A DNA stretch of 64,000 nt from Aggregatibacter kilianii (GCF_003129965.1 NZ_NRCJ01000010.1:18408-82407); one strand, 5' to 3'; shown: positions 1 to 8,433, numbered from the stretch's first letter. Made by a program: numbers and translations. The notes: generated by a model from the sequence alone, not told the origin.

Positions 1-437
1 GTAAAAGTGCGGTCAAAATTTACGATGAAAATGACACCTTCACCATCGGCAAAGCCAAAATCCTGCGCGAAGGTAAAGACATCACTTTAATCGCTAACGG
101 CATTATGGTGGCGGAGGCCTTGAAAGCGGCGGATATGCTGTCAGAACAAGGCATTGAAGCCACCGTGGTGGATATGTTCACTCTCAAACCGCTGGATCAG
201 GAATGCGTCATTCAATGCGCGAAAAACACGGGTAGAATCGTCACCTGTGAAAATCACAGCATTCAAAACGGCTTAGGCTCCGCCGTGGCGGAATTGCTGG
301 TGGAACATTGCCCCGTACCAATGCGTCGCATCGGCATTAAGGAACGCTACGGACAGGTGGGCTCATTAGATTTTCTGATGAACGAATACGAGCTCACCGC
401 ACAGCATATCGTGCAGCAGGCGTTGAGTTTGTTTTGA
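1..437 (+). CDS. Transketolase C-terminal subunit, 3' end (5' end outside window)
   Basis: The reading frame is open from the first base of the window to a TGA at 435-437, giving about 145 residues of the C-terminal (transketolase_C) domain of a split transketolase or transketolase-family protein. The visible part has the usual pyrimidine-to-C-domain sequence: a YDEN segment, IGKAKILREGKD, TLIANGIMVAEAL, and TCENHS. Split transketolases catalyse two-carbon ketol transfer with thiamine diphosphate; an N-half gene is expected upstream, outside the window. A USS (AAGTGCGGTC, from base 5) lies inside the frame and encodes Ser-Ala-Val. A near-identical copy of this segment recurs at 2610-3043. Family call is firm; exact substrate is unknown. 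Confidence 0.8.
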   Translation, partial: KSAVKIYDENDTFTIGKAKILREGKDITLIANGIMVAEALKAADMLSEQGIEATVVDMFTLKPLDQECVIQCAKNTGRIVTCENHSIQNGLGSAVAELLVEHCPVPMRRIGIKERYGQVGSLDFLMNEYELTAQHIVQQALSLF

Positions 438-469
438 TGCTTGGAGGATGGTGCACATCTTCTGATTAT

Positions 470-671
470 AGCTGTTCGAAATATTGTTAATATATTGATA
501 TTCCTAAATATCTTTCCTTCTCCTGTTTCTGGGGGACAAAACGAAAAGCGTTTTGAGCATTGGCTTTACCAAAGGCGCCAACGGGGGAGAACATCCCTCA
601 GGGCTTCACCCGTAAACAAGGAAAGCCAATTTTTCCTTTTTTATTATTTAGTTATGATGTTTCGAACAGCT
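470..671. repeat. Structured intergenic element bounded by 12-bp inverted repeats
   Basis: The 414-base gap between the transketolase end and the ABC transporter holds a segment bounded by AGCTGTTCGAAA (470-481) and its exact complement TTTCGAACAGCT (660-671). Inside are further complementary arms: AAAACG/CGTTTT (538-543/549-554) and ATTGGCTTT/AAAGCCAAT (559-567/622-630). Several frames read open through it on both strands (for example 441-683 on the plus strand and a 35-codon frame on the minus strand), but none has a convincing ribosome binding site. I read it as a mobile or dispersed structured repeat, MITE-like, not a gene. The remaining 672-851 is AT-rich and should carry the promoter of the ABC gene. 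Confidence 0.4.
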
Positions 672-851
672 TTGATCTTTTAACACGTATGGTTAAGTAT
701 TCAAACAAAGAAAAGGTACGTGTTGGGAACGCGTGTTAGCGGAAACTCATCCTCAATGTGTTTATTTAACTCTATAATATATTTAACGTCTAACTTTATG
801 AAAGCTTACCTTTTATTTTATTACAGGAAAATAAATTTTTAAGGCTAAATA

Positions 852-2591
852 ATGATTAATTTAATTAACTATATTAGAAAAGAATTTGACAGTAAACAAA
901 AGAGGTTGTTGTTAATAACAATAATTGTTTGCGTATTAAGTTCTATTGTGGTGTCAATATTACCGGTCATATTGGCATCAATTATTAATAAAATAACGTC
1001 TAATGGATCGACTGGGAATATGAGTTTTATATTTTATTTATCAATGTGTTATATTATTGCTTTATCTTTTGGACGTTTGCTCCCTGTATTATCCTCTGCA
1101 ATGATAATGCTTTTGCAAATTGACAGAAAATTAGTATTTTCACATTCATTCTTCCTTTATTTATATGCTCAGAAAAATAGCTTCTTTGAACGAAATAATT
1201 CGGGAGCGATTGCGCAACAGTCTGTTCAACTAAATAATGAGATGCATCAACTGTTTAATCTCTTTATTAATGGATTCTTTGATCCGATTTTAAAGTTAGT
1301 AATTGCAATGATGATTATTTTATTAAGTGGTGATGTCGTCATATTATTCTTTTTTGTGCTTTATATGATTTTTCTTTGGATCAATACTCACTTTTTTACA
1401 AAGAAATTAACAATGATAAAACAGCGTTTAATGGATGCGGGGAGAGATACATATGAAATACAAATAGATTCTGTTGAAAATATATTATTAGCTAAAAATA
1501 ATAATGCATTTGATATGTTATTTGATAGATATAAAAATTCTCTTGATGCGGAGAAGGAAATTGCATGGTCATATGTCAAATATACAAATAAAATGATTTT
1601 AGTTAACACTATTCTTAGTATTTTATTACTTGGATTTAGTTTTATCTATTCGATTTATTCTGTTATTAATGGAAATTATTCTATAGGGCATTTTGTGATG
1701 ATTACATCGTATATAATGATGTTATCTGCGCCAATAGAAATTTTGTCAAATAATTATAGTCAAATGACCCAATCTATTGCTTTTTTAAGCGAGTTTATTA
1801 ATAAGTTTAAAAATAATTATTCTGATAATAGTACTAACGAAGATAATCACCTATTATCCATCACTGTTTCAGATATGTCTTTTTGTTATGAAGATCCTAA
1901 GGATTTAATATTAAATCAGATTAATATGCACATTGATAAAGGACAATTTGTTACACTGACCGGCGAAAGTGGCTCTGGGAAGACAACACTAGCAAAATTA
2001 TTGTTTCGTAGTTGTGATAATTATCATGGAAAGATATTAATTAATAATAAAGATATAAATTCTTTTTCAGATGAAATACTAAGAAGTAAAATGTATCTTG
2101 TTTCTCAGGATGAATTTATATTTATGGATACGTTAAGATTTAATCTTCTTATTTCAAACCCAAAAGCAACGGATGAGGATTTGTTAAAAGCCTTAGAATT
2201 AGCCTGTTTTTTTGATGCTTCCGAAATTTCGGAAGAAGATAGAATGTCTTTATTGGATATGAAATTAGGAAATCGGGGCATGACAATTTCAGGCGGGCAA
2301 CGACAACGGATTTCTTTAGCCCGTTTATTTTTACGACAACCGGATATAATTATCATTGATGAAAGTACATCTTCTTTAGACTTAATCAATGAAAAACGTG
2401 TTCTAGATAATATTGTGAAAGAATTTCCTCATGCAATTAAAATTAGTATAAGTCATCGACCGACGACATTCCGTTATTCCGACATGATTTATATCCTTGA
2501 TGAAGGAAAAATAAGCGATAGCGGTTCATTAGACGAATTATTATCAAGAAATACGTATTTGCAGAATATTATGAAGAGTTCTCTTCAATAG
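852..2591 (+). CDS. ABC transporter, fused permease and ATPase (exporter type)
   Basis: A 579-residue half-transporter with an N-terminal six-helix exporter membrane domain (roughly residues 18-320) and a C-terminal nucleotide-binding domain. Walker A GESGSGKTT is near residue 371, the signature ISGGQRQR near 479, Walker B DIIIIDEST near 499, and a switch histidine follows in SISHRPTTF. There is no N-terminal C39 peptidase domain, so it is not a leader-cleaving bacteriocin exporter. It would work as a homodimer in the inner membrane; the cargo (lipid, peptide or drug) is not evident. The gene is strikingly AT-rich compared with its neighbours and stands alone between duplicated transketolase ends, which suggests acquisition. 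RBS before 852 is weak (AAGGCTAAATA). Confidence 0.85.
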   Translation: MINLINYIRKEFDSKQKRLLLITIIVCVLSSIVVSILPVILASIINKITSNGSTGNMSFIFYLSMCYIIALSFGRLLPVLSSAMIMLLQIDRKLVFSHSFFLYLYAQKNSFFERNNSGAIAQQSVQLNNEMHQLFNLFINGFFDPILKLVIAMMIILLSGDVVILFFFVLYMIFLWINTHFFTKKLTMIKQRLMDAGRDTYEIQIDSVENILLAKNNNAFDMLFDRYKNSLDAEKEIAWSYVKYTNKMILVNTILSILLLGFSFIYSIYSVINGNYSIGHFVMITSYIMMLSAPIEILSNNYSQMTQSIAFLSEFINKFKNNYSDNSTNEDNHLLSITVSDMSFCYEDPKDLILNQINMHIDKGQFVTLTGESGSGKTTLAKLLFRSCDNYHGKILINNKDINSFSDEILRSKMYLVSQDEFIFMDTLRFNLLISNPKATDEDLLKALELACFFDASEISEEDRMSLLDMKLGNRGMTISGGQRQRISLARLFLRQPDIIIIDESTSSLDLINEKRVLDNIVKEFPHAIKISISHRPTTFRYSDMIYILDEGKISDSGSLDELLSRNTYLQNIMKSSLQ

Positions 2592-2609
2592 CAAAACTAT
2601 TAAGAATAA

Positions 2610-3043
2610 AAAGTGCGGTCAAAATTTACGATGAAAATGACACCTTCACCATCGGCAAAGCCAAAATCCTGCGCGAAGGTAAAGACATCACTTTAATCGC
2701 TAACGGCATTATGGTGGCGGAGGCCTTGAAAGCGGCGGATATGCTGGCAGAACAAGGCATTGAAGCCACTGTGGTGGATATGTTTACTCTCAAACCGCTG
2801 GATCAGGAATGCGTCATTCAATGCGCGAAAAACACGGGCAGGATTGTCACTTGTGAGAACCACAGCATTCAAAACGGCTTAGGTTCGGCTGTGGCGGAAG
2901 TGCTGGTGGAACATTGCCCCGTACCAATGCGCCGCATAGGCATTAAAGAACGCTACGGGCAAGTGGGTTCATTAGATTTTCTGATGAACGAATACGAGCT
3001 CACCGCACAGCATATCGTGCAGCAGGCGTTGACGTTGTGCTAG
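2610..3043 (+). pseudogene. Truncated duplicate of transketolase C-terminal subunit
   Basis: This segment repeats bases 3-437 with about 20 mismatches, nearly all synonymous. The frame is open from before 2610 and ends at TAG 3041-3043, but homology begins abruptly at the USS (AAAAGTGCGGTC) just after the ABC gene stop, so the N-terminal half of the subunit is missing. The first ATG in frame is 2711, which would give only 110 residues with no cofactor-binding part. Residue differences from copy 1 are Ser/Ala, Leu/Val, Ser/Thr and Phe/Cys. Identity is complete over the first ~135 bases and over ~65 bases near the end, with the differences concentrated between. It is probably a non-functional remnant whose terminator at 3056-3091 may be the original gene's terminator. 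Confidence 0.75.
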
Positions 3044-3055
3044 ATAGAGGCAGTA

Positions 3056-3091
3056 ACAAAAAGTGCGGTTAAAATCTACCGCACTTTTTGT
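3056..3091 (+). terminator. Inverted USS pair terminator
   Basis: ACAAAAAGTGCGGT (3056-3069) is followed after 8 bases by its exact complement (3078-3091). The 14-bp stem built of two opposed USSs is followed by a T-rich run, a typical Pasteurellaceae terminator. Confidence 0.8.
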
Positions 3092-3287
3092 TAGTCACGA
3101 ATACGTTATCATTCTGCTGATCGAAGTCTCGTTATGCTAAAAATAACCGGCTGATTTTGTTTGCTTTTTCTGATGGATTTCTTTCATGTGATTTTATGAA
3201 AACGTAGCAAATGATGTCGCTTGTGTTCTTTTATTGGGTAATCAGATAGAATGTGGTGATACGGTTATTGATTTTTATAGGCGGAAT

Positions 3288-5363
3288 ATGGCAACCATAA
3301 AAGATATCGCAAAAGAGGCCGGGGTCTCACTGGGGACAGTGTCAAACGTCCTCAATAAAAAGAATAATGTAAGCCTAAGAAAAATTGAATTGGTTGAAAA
3401 TGCTATAAAAAAATTGGGTTATCAGAAAAATACACAAGCAAGTATCCTGAAATCAGGAACAAATAATAAAATTTCCATCATATTTCCTAATATTAGCTCT
3501 TCCGAATATTATTCTCTTTACGAAGCATTAGATTTTTATTTCTCTGCTCAAGGTTATAGTATAAATTTATACTTAACTAATAATGACAAAGTAAAAGAAG
3601 AAAAAATCATTGAAACAATATTAGGGGAGCCGTCGCAAGTTATTATTACCTCATCATGTCTTGTTGATGCTAAATCTTATTATGATTTTTTTGATGATAA
3701 AAAAACGGATATTATTTTTGTTTATAATAAATTAAAAGGTGCAAGGAATTATATTAATTTTGATTATGATTCTATTTTTCATGATGTTATTGAGCAGATC
3801 TATAAAGATGGCTATTCCTGTGCTGGTACTATACTGAAAAACAAGCGTTATCATTCCGAGAAAATTAAATTATTTTATTTTAAGAGCGATGGGTCTTTTG
3901 AAATCGTTAATTTTGTTATTGAAAATAAATTACCGGCAATTATTACAATGAGCTTGGAGAAAGCTGAAGAAATTTATAATGCCTTTTATTTCTCTAATCT
4001 TGTTCCGCCTAAAATCTATGCTATAACCGGGGCAAAATTTAGCTATGATAATAGATTTGTTAAGTATTATGTTAGTTATGAATCTATTGCCAAGAAAATA
4101 ATAAATAAAGTTAAAGGTGAGAAGATAAATGGAAATTATTTAAATAAAGGTTTCCAATTTTTATCTTGTGATAAAATTTCTAATAAGGTATTAAACATTC
4201 TTTCTATTCCAAGTCCATCAACAGACGCCTTACAAAAAATTATTCCTCATTTTACCCGTCAAACAGGAATACGGGTAAATCTTCATACCGTTTCTTTCCA
4301 AGAAATTTCAACTATCCTGAGTAATCCTAGGAAGTATGAAAAATATGATATTGTACGGATTGATATGGAGCGGCTACCTTGTCTGTACCACAGCCTTCAA
4401 CCGATGAGTTTTATTCCTTTAAGTGAATTAGAGGAATATTATTCAAAAAACATTATTGAGCGATTTTGTTTAGTAAATAAGATTTTTTATGCCATTCCGT
4501 TTGACCCGAGTATTCAGGTGCTTTTTTATCATAAAGATTTGTTTGAAGATATGGTTATTAGAAGAATGTATTATGAAATATATAAAGAGGAGCTAAATCC
4601 TCCGACAGATTTTGATGAATTCAATAAAATATCTTCTTTTTTTAGGAATACTCTTTTTAATAACTTCTCGGTAAAATATGGGACTTCTATTATTGATAAT
4701 TATGAAATATTAGCGTTAGAGTTTTTTATCCGATATTATGCTGTAGCAAATGAAAATATTTTTATAAACGGAAAATCTTTTTTTAATAAAGAAAATGCTT
4801 TGTTGGTTTTGGAAAACTTATCGCATTTAATGGATAGTGCCATTTTGGTTGAAGATAATTGGTGGAGTAAAGCGGTTGAACTTTTTGAAAAAAGAGAAAC
4901 GGCAATGTTAATTATTTATGCCAATCATTATTCTCAATTATCAAATAGTCTTCCTGCATCAATAGGCTGCGTCCCTGTCCCCGGGAAAAAACCGTTGATC
5001 GGCGGAGGAAGTCTTGCCATAACAAGAAACTGTCAAAAACGTCAGGAAGCCGAATTATTTCTTAATTGGTTTCTAAGTGATGAAATCAATGAGATGTACG
5101 CTCTGCTTGGTGGGGTTTCTGCAAGAAAAAACACTTTTCTTAATCAAGAAATTATTAAACGTTATCCGTGGATCCCGACAATAGAGCAGTTAGATTTTAA
5201 CGGTATCAGAGAAAACACTATTGCAACCGATAAAGCGATTAATTTAATTGACGTCGAGAAAAAAGTCGGTTGCATTCTATTTGAGTATTTAACGGGAAAA
5301 TTTGATAAGTTTGTCTCCGCAGAAAAGCTTAACAATGTTTTCTCTGAAGCGGTAAAATCATAA
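3288..5363 (+). CDS. LacI-family regulator fused to a solute-binding-protein domain
   Basis: A 691-residue protein in three parts. Residues 1-55 are a LacI HTH (ATIKDIAKEAGVSLGTVSNVLN). Residues ~60-300 resemble the LacI/periplasmic-binding sensor (IIFPNISSSEYYSLYEAL). From ~303 to the end is a second, family-1 extracellular solute-binding-like domain (sugar ABC type; segments such as HFTRQTGIRVNLHTV, AIPFDPSIQVLFYHKDLF and a GGGSLAITRNCQ loop). There is no signal peptide, so the binding domain must sense its ligand in the cytoplasm. ATG 3288 is chosen because AGGCGG precedes it and the HTH begins there; a frame from 3234 would add 18 unrelated residues. It is AT-rich. Its stop overlaps the convergent MgtC gene by 6 bases. 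The likely target is the operon starting at 8151. Confidence 0.8.
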   Translation: MATIKDIAKEAGVSLGTVSNVLNKKNNVSLRKIELVENAIKKLGYQKNTQASILKSGTNNKISIIFPNISSSEYYSLYEALDFYFSAQGYSINLYLTNNDKVKEEKIIETILGEPSQVIITSSCLVDAKSYYDFFDDKKTDIIFVYNKLKGARNYINFDYDSIFHDVIEQIYKDGYSCAGTILKNKRYHSEKIKLFYFKSDGSFEIVNFVIENKLPAIITMSLEKAEEIYNAFYFSNLVPPKIYAITGAKFSYDNRFVKYYVSYESIAKKIINKVKGEKINGNYLNKGFQFLSCDKISNKVLNILSIPSPSTDALQKIIPHFTRQTGIRVNLHTVSFQEISTILSNPRKYEKYDIVRIDMERLPCLYHSLQPMSFIPLSELEEYYSKNIIERFCLVNKIFYAIPFDPSIQVLFYHKDLFEDMVIRRMYYEIYKEELNPPTDFDEFNKISSFFRNTLFNNFSVKYGTSIIDNYEILALEFFIRYYAVANENIFINGKSFFNKENALLVLENLSHLMDSAILVEDNWWSKAVELFEKRETAMLIIYANHYSQLSNSLPASIGCVPVPGKKPLIGGGSLAITRNCQKRQEAELFLNWFLSDEINEMYALLGGVSARKNTFLNQEIIKRYPWIPTIEQLDFNGIRENTIATDKAINLIDVEKKVGCILFEYLTGKFDKFVSAEKLNNVFSEAVKS

Positions 5364-6077
5364 ATAACTGATTTCAATATAACGAATACTTTTGAATTTT
5401 TTTAAATATTGATATAAATCCCAATATGAGATTTCGTCGATAACATTTCCTGAAATGGATAATATGATATTTTCTTCAGTGGCTTCCTTAATGTTGATTG
5501 TGTTTATGTCTAATTTTTTTATTTCTAAGTCCCTTAAAATAGATTCGACATTCTCATTAATAACGTTTAAAACAATACTAACGTTGTTTTTCGGATTCTT
5601 TTTGGGGATCACTAATTTCAGATAGTTGCTGTATTTTAATGTTAATAAAATACAGGCCGCAACAATAATGGCTTCACCATAAAATCCTGCACCAATAGTA
5701 ATACCAATACCAGCGGCAGTCCATATCATTGCTGCGGTTGTAATGCCTGATACGACATCATCGTTTTTATGTAATATGACGCCGGTTCCGATAAATCCTA
5801 TGCCGCTAATTACCTGAGCGGCGAGGCGCATAGGATCGGTTCTGATATTATCGGATAAAGTGGCATAGTATTCGGCGGAGGCAATAGATACCGCAGTTAA
5901 AATACAAGTAGTGATAGAAATAATAATACAGGTTTTTATTCCGACCGGTTTGCTTTTGACTTCTCTTTCGAATCCGATTATTCCGCCTAATAGCATTGCC
6001 AGCAATAATTTAATCATAATATTAATATGAAAAAATCCGGATATTTGTTCATAAATATTGCTGATATATAACATCAT
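5358..6077 (-). CDS. MgtC/SapB family membrane protein
   Basis: A 239-residue protein with the MgtC N-terminal membrane domain: LLGGIIGFEREVKSKPVGIKT near residue 30, the conserved RLAAQVISGIGFIGTGVIL segment, and SGITTAAMIWTAAGIGI. The last ~80 residues form a soluble, ACT-like C-terminal domain as in longer MgtC proteins. MgtC proteins act in the inner membrane in adaptation to low magnesium or intracellular stress and inhibit F-ATPase in some species; the role here is not shown. It lies 33 bases behind the MFS gene on the same strand, so it is probably the last gene of the 8151-5358 operon. ATGATG at the start makes the exact start uncertain by one codon. Confidence 0.85.
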   Translation of the reverse strand: MMLYISNIYEQISGFFHINIMIKLLLAMLLGGIIGFEREVKSKPVGIKTCIIISITTCILTAVSIASAEYYATLSDNIRTDPMRLAAQVISGIGFIGTGVILHKNDDVVSGITTAAMIWTAAGIGITIGAGFYGEAIIVAACILLTLKYSNYLKLVIPKKNPKNNVSIVLNVINENVESILRDLEIKKLDINTINIKEATEENIILSISGNVIDEISYWDLYQYLKKFKSIRYIEISYL

Positions 6078-6110
6078 AATAGATTTCTCACTACTTGTAT
6101 TTTTGTGTCA

Positions 6111-7313
6111 TTATTTTTTAAATTCTTCAGAATCTTTAAAGAAGATCCAGAAAAGAATTCCGACGACAAGTGCCACCCCGGCCGGATATAACCAGAATTC
6201 TGACCATTGTGGTGCGGCGGCAGGCATTGTTTTTTCGGTGACGACACGGTTATTTATCGCACCGATAACGGATGACGCCATAAACACGCCGAAACCGTTC
6301 GAAACAATAAAACGAAGTCCCTGCGCTTGTGCTTTGATGCTTTCGTGGGCTTTAGAGTTGACATATACATCGCCTGCGGTGAAGAAGAAATCCCAGCAGA
6401 CACCCTGCAGTAACAAACCGATAAGAATGTAAGTGAAATAATCTTCGGAAATGGCCGCGTGAGAGAATATAAACATTCTGATGACCCAACCGATAATTCC
6501 CAGCATGATGACGATCTTGAATCCAAACCGTTTCAACATGGCAACCAACAGCACCATAAATAAGACTTCCGCGCCGACTGCAATTTGCATCATATTCGCC
6601 GAGTTCATATCCAACACTTTCAAGTACACGGGAATATATGCGCTGTAAGCGGTTTTGGTGATCATCAGTACAAACGTGGCGAGCATAAAAATAGTGAAAT
6701 ACCGATCCTTAAATAAAGATAAAGCATCTAGACATAAGATGGTTCGGAGATCTAATTTCGCACCTTTAGAGGCCGGAGGGGTATTTGGCAGCGTTAAGCA
6801 ATAAATCCCGCAAACCACAGCGGAAATTGCCGCAACTTTGAAGACGATCACATTATCAAATATCTTGTAATGCCCCATAATCAGACCGATAACAATAAAA
6901 CCGATATTGCCGAATACCCGAATGTAAGGGAACAGTTTTTGTTCCGAAATATGGTGGAAGGCGATACTGTTAGACAAAGCCGTTGTCGGGTAATAAAGCA
7001 GCCCCACCACGAAGATCAAAAACAAGAACATACTCACATTGCCTTCCAATATATAACTTGGTAATAACAACATGACTAACCCGTTTAAAATATGCAGGAT
7101 AGAAATCACTTTTTGCGAAGCGAAGAACCTATCGGCAATCATACCGATAAATAAAGGAGAAATAATCGTCGCCAAACCCAATAAAGAATAGGTCGAACCG
7201 ATACTTTCTTTCATATTGTAGGTGGCTAATACGGCGCCGATGGTCATATTCCAGGCACCTTGTACAAAATATTGCATAAACATCATGACAAACAGACGAG
7301 GAATCTTAAACAT
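6111..7313 (-). CDS. MFS transporter, nucleoside:H+ symporter (NupG/XapB-like)
   Basis: A 400-residue, twelve-helix permease. The N terminus (MFKIPRLFVMMFMQYFVQGA), the segment LGLATIISPLFIGMIADRFF, and the later TAGDVYVNSKAHESIKAQAQG resemble the nucleoside:proton symporter family. ATG 7313 is chosen because AAAGGAGAAAAGATC precedes it directly; a longer frame from 7385 overlaps the upstream gene without a ribosome binding site. It sits 13 bases behind the PhnP-like hydrolase gene and 33 ahead of mgtC. This predicts an uptake operon for a nucleoside-like or sugar compound. Substrate is inferred from family resemblance only. Confidence 0.8.
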   Translation of the reverse strand: MFKIPRLFVMMFMQYFVQGAWNMTIGAVLATYNMKESIGSTYSLLGLATIISPLFIGMIADRFFASQKVISILHILNGLVMLLLPSYILEGNVSMFLFLIFVVGLLYYPTTALSNSIAFHHISEQKLFPYIRVFGNIGFIVIGLIMGHYKIFDNVIVFKVAAISAVVCGIYCLTLPNTPPASKGAKLDLRTILCLDALSLFKDRYFTIFMLATFVLMITKTAYSAYIPVYLKVLDMNSANMMQIAVGAEVLFMVLLVAMLKRFGFKIVIMLGIIGWVIRMFIFSHAAISEDYFTYILIGLLLQGVCWDFFFTAGDVYVNSKAHESIKAQAQGLRFIVSNGFGVFMASSVIGAINNRVVTEKTMPAAAPQWSEFWLYPAGVALVVGILFWIFFKDSEEFKK

Positions 7314-7326
7314 GATCTTTTCTCCT

Positions 7327-8151
7327 TTAAATCGTTTTGATGAGTCCATCATAGGCGACTTCAATGCCATGAGGTTTAAACACATCCACCAAGCCTTGAT
7401 AATCCAATCCGCAGCTATGTGAATGATGAGACGTTAAAATTTGCGTATGCGGCTGTAAATTGCCGTTTTCACCGAATTTCTTCTTCATATTAATAACGGT
7501 TTCAATGCTCATGTGATTATCGGTTTTGTCGTTATCGCGATAACCATAGGTGCACTCCAACACGATAAGGTCGGTTTTTTTATTTTTTAACCAGTCCCAA
7601 GTTAAATCGCAGTAATACCCGGAATCATGCCCATATAGAATAGATTTACCTTGTTTTTCAATGAAATAGATATAACACATTTCCCATTTTTCATGATTGG
7701 CAATGAGCGGTGTAATGCGCGCGCCGCTACTGGTAGTGACGGTAACGAACGGAATGAGAATAGAAAGGTTAAAACGATCGGGCGTGAGATCAACGATGCC
7801 GTTTAAACAGCCGGTAATCGCCTTGTCACTGCCGTAGATATACATCGGATGTTCCACATTAAAGGCGAAATTGCGTACCCGATTATGTAATTCGCCCACA
7901 TTAAAATGATCAGGGTGGGTATGCGTAATCAGTAAATCCTTAATGTTGGTGACATCAACATGGTTTATATGCGCCTGATGAAAAAATTCAGGTGAAATGT
8001 CGATTTGAATTTCATCATCAATAATCGCAGAAGAACGCGATCTCACATCTCTCCCGCCGTTTTTTCGGGTTTTTTCGCATAATTCACATTTGCAGTAAGG
8101 GTTAGGAATGCCCTCGGACGCCCCAGTGCCTAAGAAAAGTAGTTTCATCAT
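7327..8151 (-). CDS. Metallo-beta-lactamase fold hydrolase, PhnP-like
   Basis: A 274-residue MBL-fold enzyme. It starts with LLFLGTGASEGIPNPYC, followed by the CxC-x2-C cluster (YCKCELCEK) and RSRSSAII typical of PhnP-type phosphodiesterases, then the metal motif HTHPDH near residue 85 and further ligands in GHDSGYY and TSHHSHSCGL. PhnP opens phosphoribosyl 1,2-cyclic phosphate; no other phn genes are present here, so a different cyclic phosphate or related ester is possible. First gene of the operon with the MFS transporter and mgtC. RBS GGAGA precedes ATGATG (8151 or 8148). Confidence 0.75.
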   Translation of the reverse strand: MMKLLFLGTGASEGIPNPYCKCELCEKTRKNGGRDVRSRSSAIIDDEIQIDISPEFFHQAHINHVDVTNIKDLLITHTHPDHFNVGELHNRVRNFAFNVEHPMYIYGSDKAITGCLNGIVDLTPDRFNLSILIPFVTVTTSSGARITPLIANHEKWEMCYIYFIEKQGKSILYGHDSGYYCDLTWDWLKNKKTDLIVLECTYGYRDNDKTDNHMSIETVINMKKKFGENGNLQPHTQILTSHHSHSCGLDYQGLVDVFKPHGIEVAYDGLIKTI

Positions 8152-8168
8152 GAGTCTCCTTCTATATA

Positions 8169-8182
8169 TTGAAACGTATCAA
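8169..8182. promoter_or_regulatory. Candidate LacI-family operator 1
   Basis: TTGAAACGTATCAA is a near-perfect palindrome with the central CG typical of LacI/PurR-type operators. It lies about 20 bases upstream of the PhnP-like gene's start, 39 bp centre to centre from operator 2, close to four helical turns. Confidence 0.65.
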
Positions 8183-8208
8183 TTTAGTGTAATTATTGAT
8201 CTTCATAA

Positions 8209-8220
8209 TGAAACGTTTCA
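8209..8220. promoter_or_regulatory. Candidate LacI-family operator 2
   Basis: TGAAACGTTTCA is a perfect 12-bp palindrome, the same motif as operator 1, placed between the CRP site and operator 1. Its best local regulator candidate is the LacI-solute-binding protein at 3288-5363. Confidence 0.65.
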
Positions 8221-8238
8221 ATATTGTTTTGTTTGATT

Positions 8239-8254
8239 TGTGATAGAGATCACA
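8239..8254. promoter_or_regulatory. CRP-cAMP binding site
   Basis: TGTGATAGAGATCACA matches the consensus TGTGA-N6-TCACA exactly. It lies about 88 bases upstream of the start at 8151 and should activate the minus-strand PhnP-like/MFS/mgtC operon when preferred sugars are absent. The rest of the gap (8255-8433) shows nothing else I can identify. Confidence 0.75.
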
Positions 8255-8433
8255 TAGAAAAGCTATTGATGTATGAGCATCCGGACTTTGTGAAGATGGA
8301 GTATGGGTAATGAGAATGCAGAGCTAAGGCGGAATATTGCGGAGGAGTCTGAATGTATTTGCTGTGATAATTGTGAATATTAAAAAATAAAGACACGCGT
8401 CGGGAGACGCGCGTCAGCAGGATTAGAATAAGA

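Noticed and set aside
441-683. 80-codon open frame after the transketolase end
   Set aside because: Lies in a structured repeat that is open in several frames on both strands; no translation signal.
689-736. Short peptide frame ending in Cys just before the ABC exporter gene, considered as a transported peptide
   Set aside because: No ribosome site before its ATG and no known leader; kept only as a remark in the findings.
8390-8416. ACGCGT-rich near palindrome before the NSS terminator
   Set aside because: Too short and irregular to call a site; no matching neighbour.
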